Below, one piece after another: positions 1 through 8,836 of a stretch of 57,197 nt of DNA. Numbering within the stretch: position 1 is the stretch's first letter; every line of letters starts with the position of its first letter. The notes under the pieces were generated by a model. That model was not told the origin of the DNA, made no database searches, and saw only the letters and a list, made by a program, of their open reading frames with translations. This stretch comes from an uncultured Christiangramia sp. (GTDB lineage: Bacteria > Bacteroidota > Bacteroidia > Flavobacteriales > Flavobacteriaceae), in NCBI RefSeq assembly GCF_913046405.1, contig NZ_CAJWRQ010000004.1:1-57197 (forward strand). The letters are read 5' to 3'. The position numbers and the translations under genes were made by a program.

Positions 1-1
1 A

Positions 2-2377
2 GTACTGGGTGCCGGAGGTGGACATCAATCAAGATCGCTTGGTTTTATAGATGACGATGGTCACGAATACACCATGAGAGCTTTGAAGAAAAGCGCACTT
101 CAGTTTTTACAAACTACCGTGATCACAAATCACTATGTAGAAGATTATTTAGAAAACACGGTAGCTGAGCGATATGTACAGGATTTTTACACTACAGCTT
201 TTCCTTACGGTACTTTCCCGGCAGGAAAATTCATGGACGAATTAAATATTTTCCACCCGAATTCTGAACTTTACTATGTTCCGAAGCAGGAAGCACTTGG
301 AGTTTATAATGAGGAATATGGTGACGAACTATATATGTTCGAAGCACATATTGGAGGAGAAAATAAAGATCTACCAATTTTTGATGGAGCTGAAGATATT
401 CTGAACTCATCAGATCTACTTCTGGAAATGCAGGAATCAAAAGAGGCTTATGTAGACGAAGAGATCTACATTAGAGCAAGGCTTCTCGACATGTTCCTGG
501 GTGACTGGGATAGACATGAAGGACAATACGAATGGGCAGAATTCGAGGATGAAGAAGGTAAGAAAAGATATGTGCCTATCGCAAAGGACCGTGACCAGGT
601 ATTTTCAAAAACAGACGGTTTTATACTATCCTTACTTCGAGTAGGTTTCCCTCAAATTAGAGCGATGGAACCTTTTACAGAAACTGTGAAAAGACCAAAA
701 TGGTTTAATCATGCTGGATATCCACTAGATAAAGCCGTAATTAGAGATAATAACTGGAATACCTGGAAGGAACAGGCTGAATATCTTCAGAATACACTTA
801 CAGATGAAGTTATTCAGGAAGCTTTCGATGTATTACCTGCAGATATAGCAGATGATGAATATGTAAAGGACATCAAAAGCACTCTTGAGGTAAGAAGAGG
901 GAATATGATGGAGATCGCACGCGAATACTACGATTACCTGGTGAAATTTGATATTTTCCTTGGAACTGAAGATGATGATGTTTTCCTTATTACTCGTAAA
1001 CCTGACGGTGTTACGCAAATAGAGCTCACCAATGAAGATGGGAAAGTAGTTGCTCAAAAAACTTACAACAGCGACGAAACCAAAGAAGTTTGGATCTATG
1101 GACTAGATGGCGATGATGAATTTAAGATCATAGGCGAAGGTTCTTCTCTGGTAAAACTAAAAGTTATAGGTGGCGAAGAGAATGATATCTACGACTTTCA
1201 GAATACAAGAAAGGCGAAACTTTACGATTATAAGAGTAAGGATAACACGATAAAATCTTCAGGCGCCAATAAAATGCTTGTAGATTCTTATGATATTAAC
1301 AACTACGATCCTAAGAAGAGAAAAAGTAACCAATTCACCTTTTTTCCTAGTGCCGACTTTAATTCTGACCAGGGATTTAGTTTAGGAGTTAAAAACACCT
1401 TTACTACCTATGGTCTGGTTCGTAATCCTTTTACATCGCAACATAATCTCTCTGCAAATTACTATTTTGCGACCCAGGGATTTGATGTTGGTTACTATGG
1501 TGAATTCGCAAACGTGTTCTACAAATGGAATTTAGGAGTAGATGCTTATTATTCGAGTCCGAATTTCGTAATTAACTATTTTGGAACAGGAAACGATACA
1601 GAGTATGATGACGACGATGTTTCCAGAGATTTTAACCGGGTGAAAATTGAACAATGGAGACTTGCGCCCTCACTTATTTATAGAAAGAACAACAATGTAT
1701 TCTTCAGTATTAAACCTATGATCGAATCCAAGCAGGTTTCTTACGATGCAAATAGAATTGTAGCCGAAACTTTTGAGCCGGATAATGATGTTTTCGAAGA
1801 ACAACTATATGCTGGTGCAGAGTTGAATTACAATTATTATAATAAGGATAGAGCAGCCTTTCCATCAAGAGGGATTGAAGTAGATCTTACCGCAGGTTAT
1901 AAAAGTAATATTGATGAATTTGATAATAAATTCGCTTACGTGAGACCTATGCTATCTTTAAATTATCCGTTACACGAAAGTGGTTTCGCGGCTATTGCGA
2001 CAAAAATTGGTGGTGAAGCGATCCTGGGCGATGAGTACGAATTCTATCATGCGGCGACACTTGGCGGTGGAAATAGAAATACGCTAAGAGGTTATCGTAA
2101 TGAACGTTTTAATGGTAAATATGCATTCTATCAGAATATTGATATTCGAAGTGGGATCGCTCAATTCAGAACTAATTTTATCCCAATTCGTATGGGAGCC
2201 AGCATTGGTTATGATTACGGTAGAGTATGGGTAGATGAAGATGATAGTAATGAATGGCATTCTAATGTGGGTGGATCGATTTTCATCAACGCTTTCAAAG
2301 CCTTTACCGGAAATATAGGCTACTACGTTGGAGACGAAGGAGGTCGTTTGAACTTCACCGTAAACTTTGACTTCTAG
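2..2377 (+). CDS. Outer-membrane beta-barrel (Omp85/surface-antigen type) protein with kinase-like region, 5'-truncated
   Basis: The frame is open from base 2, so the gene begins before the window; the first internal ATG is at 74. The C-terminal 350 or so residues are a BamA/TamA-like barrel: many alternating aromatic strands and the conserved segment GGGNRNTLRGYRNERF near the end, finishing NFTVNFDF as outer-membrane barrels do. The N-terminal part visible here has a glycine-rich loop (GAGGGHQS), then a lysine segment (MRALKK), then DWDRHEGQ and KDRDQ. This order resembles the nucleotide-binding loop, lysine, catalytic loop and metal-binding Asp of HipA/Fam20/CotH-like kinases. In Bacteroidota, proteins of this type often carry an N-terminal calcineurin-like metallophosphatase; that part would lie outside the window. 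The barrel call is firm; the kinase-like reading is inference. Confidence 0.75.
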   Translation, partial: VLGAGGGHQSRSLGFIDDDGHEYTMRALKKSALQFLQTTVITNHYVEDYLENTVAERYVQDFYTTAFPYGTFPAGKFMDELNIFHPNSELYYVPKQEALGVYNEEYGDELYMFEAHIGGENKDLPIFDGAEDILNSSDLLLEMQESKEAYVDEEIYIRARLLDMFLGDWDRHEGQYEWAEFEDEEGKKRYVPIAKDRDQVFSKTDGFILSLLRVGFPQIRAMEPFTETVKRPKWFNHAGYPLDKAVIRDNNWNTWKEQAEYLQNTLTDEVIQEAFDVLPADIADDEYVKDIKSTLEVRRGNMMEIAREYYDYLVKFDIFLGTEDDDVFLITRKPDGVTQIELTNEDGKVVAQKTYNSDETKEVWIYGLDGDDEFKIIGEGSSLVKLKVIGGEENDIYDFQNTRKAKLYDYKSKDNTIKSSGANKMLVDSYDINNYDPKKRKSNQFTFFPSADFNSDQGFSLGVKNTFTTYGLVRNPFTSQHNLSANYYFATQGFDVGYYGEFANVFYKWNLGVDAYYSSPNFVINYFGTGNDTEYDDDDVSRDFNRVKIEQWRLAPSLIYRKNNNVFFSIKPMIESKQVSYDANRIVAETFEPDNDVFEEQLYAGAELNYNYYNKDRAAFPSRGIEVDLTAGYKSNIDEFDNKFAYVRPMLSLNYPLHESGFAAIATKIGGEAILGDEYEFYHAATLGGGNRNTLRGYRNERFNGKYAFYQNIDIRSGIAQFRTNFIPIRMGASIGYDYGRVWVDEDDSNEWHSNVGGSIFINAFKAFTGNIGYYVGDEGGRLNFTVNFDF

Positions 2378-2398
2378 TACTCGATACTATAAATTTTA

Positions 2399-2427
2399 AG
2401 CCACACCTAACAGTGTGGCTTTTTTAT
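2399..2427 (+). terminator. Rho-independent terminator after the beta-barrel gene
   Basis: Perfect 8-bp stem AGCCACAC (2399-2406) / GTGTGGCT (2413-2420) with a 6-nt loop, followed by TTTTTATTAT. It ends the plus-strand gene and lies just beyond the stop of the convergent dehalogenase gene. Confidence 0.85.
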
Positions 2428-3092
2428 TATAATTCTTTTGCCAGTTGTTCTATAGTTTCTACCACGAGATCAGGATCTTTCGCCAGCTTAAATGGAAATT
2501 TCCCAGGCCTGCGCACGAAAGCTGTTTGCAATCCAGCCCTTCCTGCTCCTGCTATATCCCAGCCATGAGCTGCAACCATCATACAATCGCTTTTATTTAC
2601 TTCGGAAGCGTCTACAATGTATTGGTAGCTATCAAGATGAGGTTTGTATTTCTTCACATTCTCAACGCTTTCAATATGGTCGAAGAAATGATCAATTTCA
2701 GCGAATTCCAGTTGTTTTCGAAGTACATCTGGTTTACCGTTGCTGTAAGCTATTAATTTAAATCCTGAACTTTTTAAATCCTCTAAACCTGGCATCACAT
2801 CTGGATATGCTTTAAGACTGGTGATGGGTTTCAAGGTTTTCTGTAATTCTTCTTCGGAAAGATCTAAATCATATTTTAAGGCGTTCATTCTTAATACCTC
2901 CTGTGCTATTTGGCTAAAGTTGTGATAGGAATCACTTACCGTTTATACCAATGAATACTGTAAAAGTTCAGCAAACCAGATATCAGCCGCATATTCAATA
3001 CCCAGAGCTTTATTGATGCTTTCCTTTAACGGAGACAGATCAAGAAGGGTTTCATTTACATCGAAAATGAGGGCTTTTGGAGTAAGTTTCAT
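2427..3092 (-). pseudogene. Haloacid dehalogenase type II (HAD superfamily), interrupted by an in-frame stop
   Basis: Read from ATG at 3092 the frame gives a 221-residue protein with one TAA at 2945-2943 (codon 50). The pieces before and after are in the same frame and together make a full-length type II (S)-2-haloacid dehalogenase-like protein. Motif I is FDVNETLLD (nucleophile D11). Motif II is the YSNGKPDVL serine, motif III the lysine around KKYKPHLDSY, and motif IV AAHGWDIAGAGRAG. The family cleaves C-halogen bonds or acts as a small-molecule phosphatase. The downstream piece could start again at ATG 2888 but would lack the nucleophile, so it should be inactive. A single sense-to-stop substitution explains the break; a sequencing error is possible. 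Confidence 0.8.
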
Positions 3093-3161
3093 AATTTTTT
3101 TTAAAAATACGAATCTTACTCCCGAAATTTGAGCTGAGATTTCTAAAACTAAATAGCTTTT

Positions 3162-3389
3162 TTAGTAAGGAACTGGCGGACTGAGCTTAGGCGACGCCCT
3201 TACCTTTGATTCCTTAAAGATCTGTTCCTGTTTTATCAAAGTAGCATCTGCATACGTACTTGAAGTAATAAGAAACACGAGAAGACTAATTGCGATTGAA
3301 AAAAGAACTTTGGTTAGAACAGATAAATACTGAACCTGTTTATCAATTTTAACTTCGTCCTGAAGACTTGCAACTACGGTTGGTTTCAT
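3162..3389 (-). CDS. Possible small membrane or exported protein, uncertain
   Basis: A 75-codon frame from ATG 3389 has one clear hydrophobic segment (about residues 27-46, VLFSIAISLLVFLITSSTYA) preceded by a polar N-terminus. I recognise no family. It could be a real small membrane protein, a gene remnant or a chance frame; it sits in the gene-poor stretch between the broken dehalogenase and the PUL. Confidence 0.25.
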   Translation of the reverse strand: MKPTVVASLQDEVKIDKQVQYLSVLTKVLFSIAISLLVFLITSSTYADATLIKQEQIFKESKVRASPKLSPPVPY

Positions 3390-3419
3390 AGCATGAATAC
3401 TATGTAGCAAATAGGGCAC

Positions 3420-4052
3420 TACTGGTTAATAATACGTTCTGTCCAGGTAGGGTTATTTGGATAGCTTAATTTACTGATATAATAGACTGATTACAAGGTA
3501 ATTGTCGATTTAAATGAAGAGGATATTAACAGGCATAAAATTTCGAATGGTTGATATTTACTGCGTTAATCCGACTTATAAACAATTTAACACTTTGCAA
3601 TAATTTCGATTAAGTGCAGATTAATCAGACAGATGACTTTAGACACCAGTTAGTTAGCTGTATATAAATTAGCAAATAGCATATCTTCTAAAATATATAT
3701 TTTGCAAATATAATTCTGATGTGAAATATTAGAATCAATTGAAAACAATGGACCCGAGTTTATATGAAGAAGTTGTAGCCTCACCAGGGCTATACACCCT
3801 AGCTTTGCAGCCTAGTATTTATAGGCTTTCCCAATGCTAATCTCTTGATTGTTGACGATCTGCGAATTTTTAACTCACCGATTCAATAAATCTGGATTAA
3901 AAATAATCATTTAATATTAAATCTTTTTGCTCTCGTTTAATTTAATTAAAACAAAACTTAACGTTTAGGTTGTTATAATATGATAAGTCTTTGAAAAAAT
4001 AAGTGTACAAATTAAGGCAGGAGATAATTACCTTAGTCTAAACAATCAATTT
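3420..4052. other. Gene-poor junction between core genes and PUL
   Basis: No convincing gene. It is AT-rich with several small hairpins, for example AGGG/CCCT around 3786-3800 and AGCCTA (3809-3814) / TAGGCT (3822-3827). It holds one copy of the 15-bp sequence found again beside the integrase pseudogene (3850-3864), and 14 bases at 3775-3788 that match the 3' end of the tRNA-Arg at 42.4 kb with one mismatch. The promoter of the esterase operon must lie in the last 200 bases, but I see no clean TAnnTTTG box. Confidence 0.5.
3850..3864. repeat. Left copy of 15-bp direct repeat TGTTGACGATCTGCG (candidate att or integrase arm site)
   Basis: Identical in sequence and orientation to 42313-42327, which lies about 100 bases upstream of the integrase pseudogene. 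The two copies bracket the whole PUL. A 15-base match can arise by chance in a window of this size, so only its position makes it notable. Confidence 0.35.
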
Positions 4053-5132
4053 ATGAAGTTCAGTTATTTTGCCTTAATTATTTTAACGACTCTAACACTA
4101 AGTTGTAAGACAGAAAAGAAAGTTTCTGAATATTTTTTAGCCGGGAATTCTGCTATTTTATATGAAGGCAGAACCGATCAGCTAAACGACTCTGCGGTCG
4201 CTCTCATAAGTTCCGGTTCGTATGCTAAAATGAAAGTTGTAGGAGACAGCTGCACCTTTTTTATTTCTAATGAAAATCAGGATCACTCCTATGTCGCGAT
4301 TGAGGTAAATGAAGACTATAAAGGCAGGTTTCTCGTTGATAGAAATCCCATTGGACTCAAATTATCATCATCTGATACCTCAAACATAAAAATTTATAAA
4401 GCTACTGAGGCCACCACAGGCGATATTATCTTCAATAAAATCCTGGCGGAAAATTTATTGGAAGCGAAAGCGGAAGAAAAACCCTTAATTGAATTTATTG
4501 GTAATAGCATCACGTGCGGAATGGGTGCTCAAAGAGAAGAAATTCCATGTGATACCGCAGAATGGTACGATCAGCATAACGCTTACCTGGCATATGGCCC
4601 AAGAGCAGCAAGAACTTTAGAAGCCAATTTTCGGCTAAGCTGTGTTTCAGGGATGGGAATGTACCGAAACTGGAATGATGAAGACCAGCCGGTAATGCCC
4701 GAGGTTTATCATAATCTCAGGCTAAATGCCGATTCCTCCAAAACAGTAAGTATAGATAGAAAACCAGATCTGGTTTCTATAGCACTGGGGACTAATGATC
4801 TCTCGTTAGGTGATGGGGAAAAGGAAAGAAGCGACTTTAGTCAGGAGAAATTTGTAGAAAATTATATTGGCTTTGTAGAAAAGATATTTCAGAAGTTTCC
4901 TGAAACTAAAATTACGCTGCTTACCAGCCCAATGATTGGTGAAAATGAACAGGCTATTTTGCTGGAAAGTCTTCAGAAAGTGAGAGATCATTTTACCGAT
5001 AAACCGGTTTTTGTCTTTGAATTCGAACAAATGAAACCGAACGGTTGTGGCGGTCATCCTGATATTGAGGATCATAAGAAAATGGCCGATCAGCTAACTC
5101 CCTTTCTGGAGAAGGTTCTGAAAAACGAATAA
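4053..5132 (+). CDS. CE2-like SGNH acetylesterase, lipoprotein
   Basis: Predicted to remove O-acetyl groups from mannan or other hemicellulose. A lipoprotein signal ends at Cys18 (LTLSC). The N-terminal 130 residues are a beta-rich domain. The SGNH domain follows, with catalytic Ser152 in GNSIT, Asn248 in GTNDLS and His335 in GGHPDIEDH. This two-domain layout and the length fit carbohydrate esterase family 2. It is followed after 13 bases by a second esterase on the same strand, so the two are probably co-transcribed. No strongly negative residues follow the lipid-modified Cys, so a periplasmic-facing location is more likely than surface display. Acetyl-mannan as substrate is inferred from the neighbouring mannanases. 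Confidence 0.8.
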   Translation: MKFSYFALIILTTLTLSCKTEKKVSEYFLAGNSAILYEGRTDQLNDSAVALISSGSYAKMKVVGDSCTFFISNENQDHSYVAIEVNEDYKGRFLVDRNPIGLKLSSSDTSNIKIYKATEATTGDIIFNKILAENLLEAKAEEKPLIEFIGNSITCGMGAQREEIPCDTAEWYDQHNAYLAYGPRAARTLEANFRLSCVSGMGMYRNWNDEDQPVMPEVYHNLRLNADSSKTVSIDRKPDLVSIALGTNDLSLGDGEKERSDFSQEKFVENYIGFVEKIFQKFPETKITLLTSPMIGENEQAILLESLQKVRDHFTDKPVFVFEFEQMKPNGCGGHPDIEDHKKMADQLTPFLEKVLKNE

Positions 5133-5145
5133 TTTAAATTATTAT

Positions 5146-6528
5146 ATGAAACCTAAATTTTCTAATCTCCTTTTTGCAGTAATATTAATCCCGGGATTTA
5201 TCTACTCAAATGTAAGTTTACCTGCAATATTTGGTGATAATATGGTGCTTCAACGTAATGCCGAAGTAAAAATTTGGGGCTGGGCCAAACCGGGAGAGGA
5301 AATTCAAATTAGTGTAAGCTGGAGTCAAGAAAATTTCAAGGTAAAGCCAGATAGTAATGGTAATTGGCAGGCTTTAATTCCAACAAACGAAGAGCGGGGA
5401 AGCCAAACCATAAGCATCAAGGGTTACACCGAAGTGATACTGAAAAATGTTTTGATGGGCGAAGTCTGGTTAATTTCCGGACAATCTAATATGGAATGGA
5501 CTGCGGGTGCTGGTATTGAAGGTGGAGAAGAGGCTATAAAAAATTCGGAAAACAGTAATATTAGGTTTTTTACCGTGAATCATCGCACGGCACAGTATCC
5601 TCAAAATGATCTAAGAGGTGAGTGGAGCGAAAGTTCTCCGGAAACGATGAAAAATTTTAGTGCTGTGGCCTACTTTTTTGCCCAGAAACTGAGTAAAGAA
5701 CTGGACGTTCCGGTAGGTTTGGTAAATGCAACCTGGGGAGGCACTCCTGCCGAGCCCTGGATGCCGATTAGTACGATCAAAAATGACAGCACTTTAACCA
5801 AAGCTGCAGATCTTCTTCCGGAAACGGAATGGGGACCAAGCAAGCCGGGTTTGATTTATAATGCAATGGTAAATCCTTTCAAACAATTTAAATTTTCAGG
5901 CATTTTATGGTATCAGGGGGAATCGAATACAGCAAATGCCGATTATTATGAAGAAGTTTTTAGCGCGCTTATAAAAAGTTGGAGAGCTCAATTCCAGGAC
6001 GAATTGCCTTTCTATTTTGCCCAAATAGCACCATTTAATTACGAAACCGAATTTTCCGGAGTCAAGATAAGAGATGCGCAACGAAAGGCTTTAAAACTGC
6101 CTCATACGGGAATGGTGATGACAGGTGATATTGGAAATATCGATGACATTCATCCTAAAAATAAGAAGGAAGTTGGTATTCGATTTGCTAATCTTGTGCT
6201 GGCCGATAAATTCAAAAAAGAGGTGAAAGCCTATGCTCCCATAATTGAAAAGGCTGTGATTCAAAAAAATAACATTATTCTAAGCTTCAACCATTCAGAA
6301 GGTTTACAAGTTAACACACATAATAAAGCTAGTCAGTTTGAAATTGCCGGAGAAGATAAAGAATTTCACCCCGTAGATTTCCGAATTAAAGATGAGCAGA
6401 TCGTCCTTAAAAAAGGAAAACTGAAAGACCCGGTTTTCGTTCGCTATTCCTGGACAAATACCGGTATTCCTAATATTTCCAACGATGCAGGATTACCCTC
6501 TTCCAGTTTTACTATAGAAATTGAATAA
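5146..6528 (+). CDS. Sialate O-acetylesterase-like (SASA) carbohydrate acetylesterase
   Basis: A signal peptide (first 21 residues or so) is followed by a beta-domain (VSLPAIFGDNMVLQRN) and the SASA hydrolase fold. Ser114 sits in SGQSNMEW, with WYQGESN downstream and the catalytic His in DIHPKNKKEVG. Family members remove acetyl groups from sialic acids, xylan or mannan; inside this locus deacetylation of mannan or its oligomers is the likeliest role. The gene is 13 bases behind the CE2-like gene and its stop abuts that of the convergent GH3 gene (6528/6529). Having two different esterases suggests that different acetyl positions are removed. Confidence 0.85.
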   Translation: MKPKFSNLLFAVILIPGFIYSNVSLPAIFGDNMVLQRNAEVKIWGWAKPGEEIQISVSWSQENFKVKPDSNGNWQALIPTNEERGSQTISIKGYTEVILKNVLMGEVWLISGQSNMEWTAGAGIEGGEEAIKNSENSNIRFFTVNHRTAQYPQNDLRGEWSESSPETMKNFSAVAYFFAQKLSKELDVPVGLVNATWGGTPAEPWMPISTIKNDSTLTKAADLLPETEWGPSKPGLIYNAMVNPFKQFKFSGILWYQGESNTANADYYEEVFSALIKSWRAQFQDELPFYFAQIAPFNYETEFSGVKIRDAQRKALKLPHTGMVMTGDIGNIDDIHPKNKKEVGIRFANLVLADKFKKEVKAYAPIIEKAVIQKNNIILSFNHSEGLQVNTHNKASQFEIAGEDKEFHPVDFRIKDEQIVLKKGKLKDPVFVRYSWTNTGIPNISNDAGLPSSSFTIEIE

Positions 6529-8835
6529 TTATTGCTGAAGGCTAAAATTTGTTTTAAGACTCGCATTTGAGTTTGTACCCACAAAGATTTCAAAATCTCC
6601 AGGCTCGACGATAAAATCACCATTTTGGTCATAATACCCCAGTTCTTTTTCAGTAAGACTGAAGTTTACAGTTTTAGATTCACCTTTTTTCAACTCTACC
6701 AATTGGAAACCTTTGAGCTCTCTAACCGGTCTTACTACTTTTGCAAAAAGATCCCTAATGTATAATTGCACCACCTCTTTACCGTCATAATCACCGGTAT
6801 TACTGAGTTCTACACTCACTTTTACTTCTTGATTTACAGCAAAGCTATTCTCTACTTTGAGATTTGAATAATTGAAAGATGTATAGCTTAATCCGAAGCC
6901 AAACGGGTAGAGTGGAGAACTTTCTTCATCGATATAATGCGACCAGAACACCATATTATCACCGGGTTGAGGATCTACTGGTCTTCCGGTATTCTTATGA
7001 TTGTAGTAGATAGGTATTTGCCCCACACTTCTGGGGAAGGTCATAGGTAATTTCCCACTAGGATTATAATCTCCATACAGCACCTGAGCGACCGCATTTC
7101 CTGTTTGAGTTCCCAAATGCCAGGCTTCCACGATTGCGGGGATATTCTCTGAGGCCCAGTTGAGCACTAAAGGTCTTCCATTATTGAGAACCAATATTAC
7201 GTTTTTGTTGGCTTCATAAATTTTCTCCATCAGTTCCTGCTGAACGCCTGGTAAATCGAGAGCTGTACGACTACGACCTTCTCCGCTCTGGAAACCGTGT
7301 TCTCCCAATACAAGGATTACCACATCTGAATTTTTAGCGACAGTTATTGCCTTTTCAAATCCGCTTTTATCGGTGGTATTAAATTCCAGTTCATTGATAA
7401 ACGTAGGCTTCTTGGTAAGCAGTTCTGCTCCTTTTTCAAATAAGAGTTCATTTCCCGAGTATTGCTTTAAACCTTCCAGTATCGAAATTCCGCTATTATC
7501 TTCAGAAGCGATACGCCAGCTTCCCAATACACTATTATTATCATCTGCCAGCGGACCAATTACCGCTATTTTCTGACCAGTCTTTTTTAAGGGCAATAGA
7601 TTGTTTTCATTCTTTAAAAGAACGATAGATTTTTTAGCAATATCCAGAACAGCCTCCTGATTTTCCTTGCTGCCAATGACAGTTTTCTCCCTTTCAGGAT
7701 CACAGTATTTATAGGGATCATCAAACAGGCCTAATTCAAATTTCACCCGAAGGATTCTTCGAACCGCATCATCTACCAATGCTTCATCTACGTGGCCAGC
7801 TTTTACTAATTCCACGAGTTCATCTACATAAGAAGAAGATTCCATGTCCATATCAACCCCTGCTTTTACAGCAATTTCAGCCGCATGGGCCATATCTTTT
7901 GCATAACCGTGAGTAACCATTTCTCCAATAGAAGCCCAATCTGAAATCACGAATCCCTCAAAGTTCCATTTCTCTTTAAGAATATCCCGTAAAAGAAACT
8001 CGTTTCCGGTGACCGGAATTCCGTTCAATTCATTAAAACCATTCATAAAAGTTTTGACACCTGCTTCTTCAGCAGCTTTAAAAGGAGGTAATACGATATT
8101 ATGAAGGGTTACCGTTCCTATGTCGGCTTTATTATATTCCCGGCCAGCCTCGGCAAAACCATAAGCAGCAAAGTGTTTGGCCGTCGCAGCGATTGTATTT
8201 ACTGCGGAGAGGTCGTCTCCCTGAAAACCACGAACCCTGGCTCTGGCTATGGCACTTCCCAGGAAAGGATCTTCCCCGGCACCTTCCATCACACGACCCC
8301 AGCGCGGATCTCGTGAAATATCAACCATAGGAGCAAAAGTCCAGTTGATACCCGATGCAGCCGCTTCAGCCGCTGCTACCGATGCTGATATTTTAATAGC
8401 TTCCAAATCCCAACTTGCCGCTTCGGCTAGCGGAATTGGACTTAAGGTTTTATAGCCGTGAATCACATCAAATCCTATAATCAACGGAATTCCCAAACGG
8501 CTTTCTTCAACCACTATTTTTTGCACTGCTCTTACCTGATCTGTACCTCTTACCGTAAGCATGGACCCAACTCTTCCTTTTCGAAGGTCGTCATATTTCT
8601 TTTCGGCATTTCCACCTTCTGGAGAAGGGCCGGTTACATCCCAAAACCCGTTATATTGATTCATCTGACCCACTTTTTCTTCCAGGGTCATAATAGTTAA
8701 AAGAGAATCTACTTTAACATCGGTACTGTCTTTAGTAGAATCATTATTTATCATCTTAAGATCTTTTTTAATAGAAAAACTGCTTAGAAGAATCCCTGAA
8801 CTTAACAGCAGAAATAACAGTAGTTTTTTTCTCAT
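6529..8835 (-). CDS. GH3 beta-glucosidase (BglX-like), exported
   Basis: It should release glucose (or mannose) from the non-reducing end of oligosaccharides, probably in the periplasm. It has a signal peptide, GH3 N-terminal barrel with KHFAAYG and the nucleophile Asp299 in GFVISDW, GH3 C-terminal sandwich (KSIVLLKNENNLLPL) and a fibronectin-III-like end. The 768-residue length matches E. coli BglX. It is the last gene of a minus-strand series that starts at the GH26 gene at 18.2 kb; the preceding gene's stop is one base from its start. In glucomannan breakdown it would remove beta-1,4-glucosyl residues left by the mannanases. Confidence 0.92.
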   Translation of the reverse strand: MRKKLLLFLLLSSGILLSSFSIKKDLKMINNDSTKDSTDVKVDSLLTIMTLEEKVGQMNQYNGFWDVTGPSPEGGNAEKKYDDLRKGRVGSMLTVRGTDQVRAVQKIVVEESRLGIPLIIGFDVIHGYKTLSPIPLAEAASWDLEAIKISASVAAAEAAASGINWTFAPMVDISRDPRWGRVMEGAGEDPFLGSAIARARVRGFQGDDLSAVNTIAATAKHFAAYGFAEAGREYNKADIGTVTLHNIVLPPFKAAEEAGVKTFMNGFNELNGIPVTGNEFLLRDILKEKWNFEGFVISDWASIGEMVTHGYAKDMAHAAEIAVKAGVDMDMESSSYVDELVELVKAGHVDEALVDDAVRRILRVKFELGLFDDPYKYCDPEREKTVIGSKENQEAVLDIAKKSIVLLKNENNLLPLKKTGQKIAVIGPLADDNNSVLGSWRIASEDNSGISILEGLKQYSGNELLFEKGAELLTKKPTFINELEFNTTDKSGFEKAITVAKNSDVVILVLGEHGFQSGEGRSRTALDLPGVQQELMEKIYEANKNVILVLNNGRPLVLNWASENIPAIVEAWHLGTQTGNAVAQVLYGDYNPSGKLPMTFPRSVGQIPIYYNHKNTGRPVDPQPGDNMVFWSHYIDEESSPLYPFGFGLSYTSFNYSNLKVENSFAVNQEVKVSVELSNTGDYDGKEVVQLYIRDLFAKVVRPVRELKGFQLVELKKGESKTVNFSLTEKELGYYDQNGDFIVEPGDFEIFVGTNSNASLKTNFSLQQ

Positions 8836-8836
8836 T

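Noticed and set aside
3950-3985. LacI-type operator around AACGTT upstream of the esterase gene
   Set aside because: Only the central six bases are palindromic, which is expected by chance.
8101-8455. Open frames opposite the GH3 gene
   Set aside because: They lie wholly inside a well-supported GH3 gene and have no family features; they are antisense shadows.
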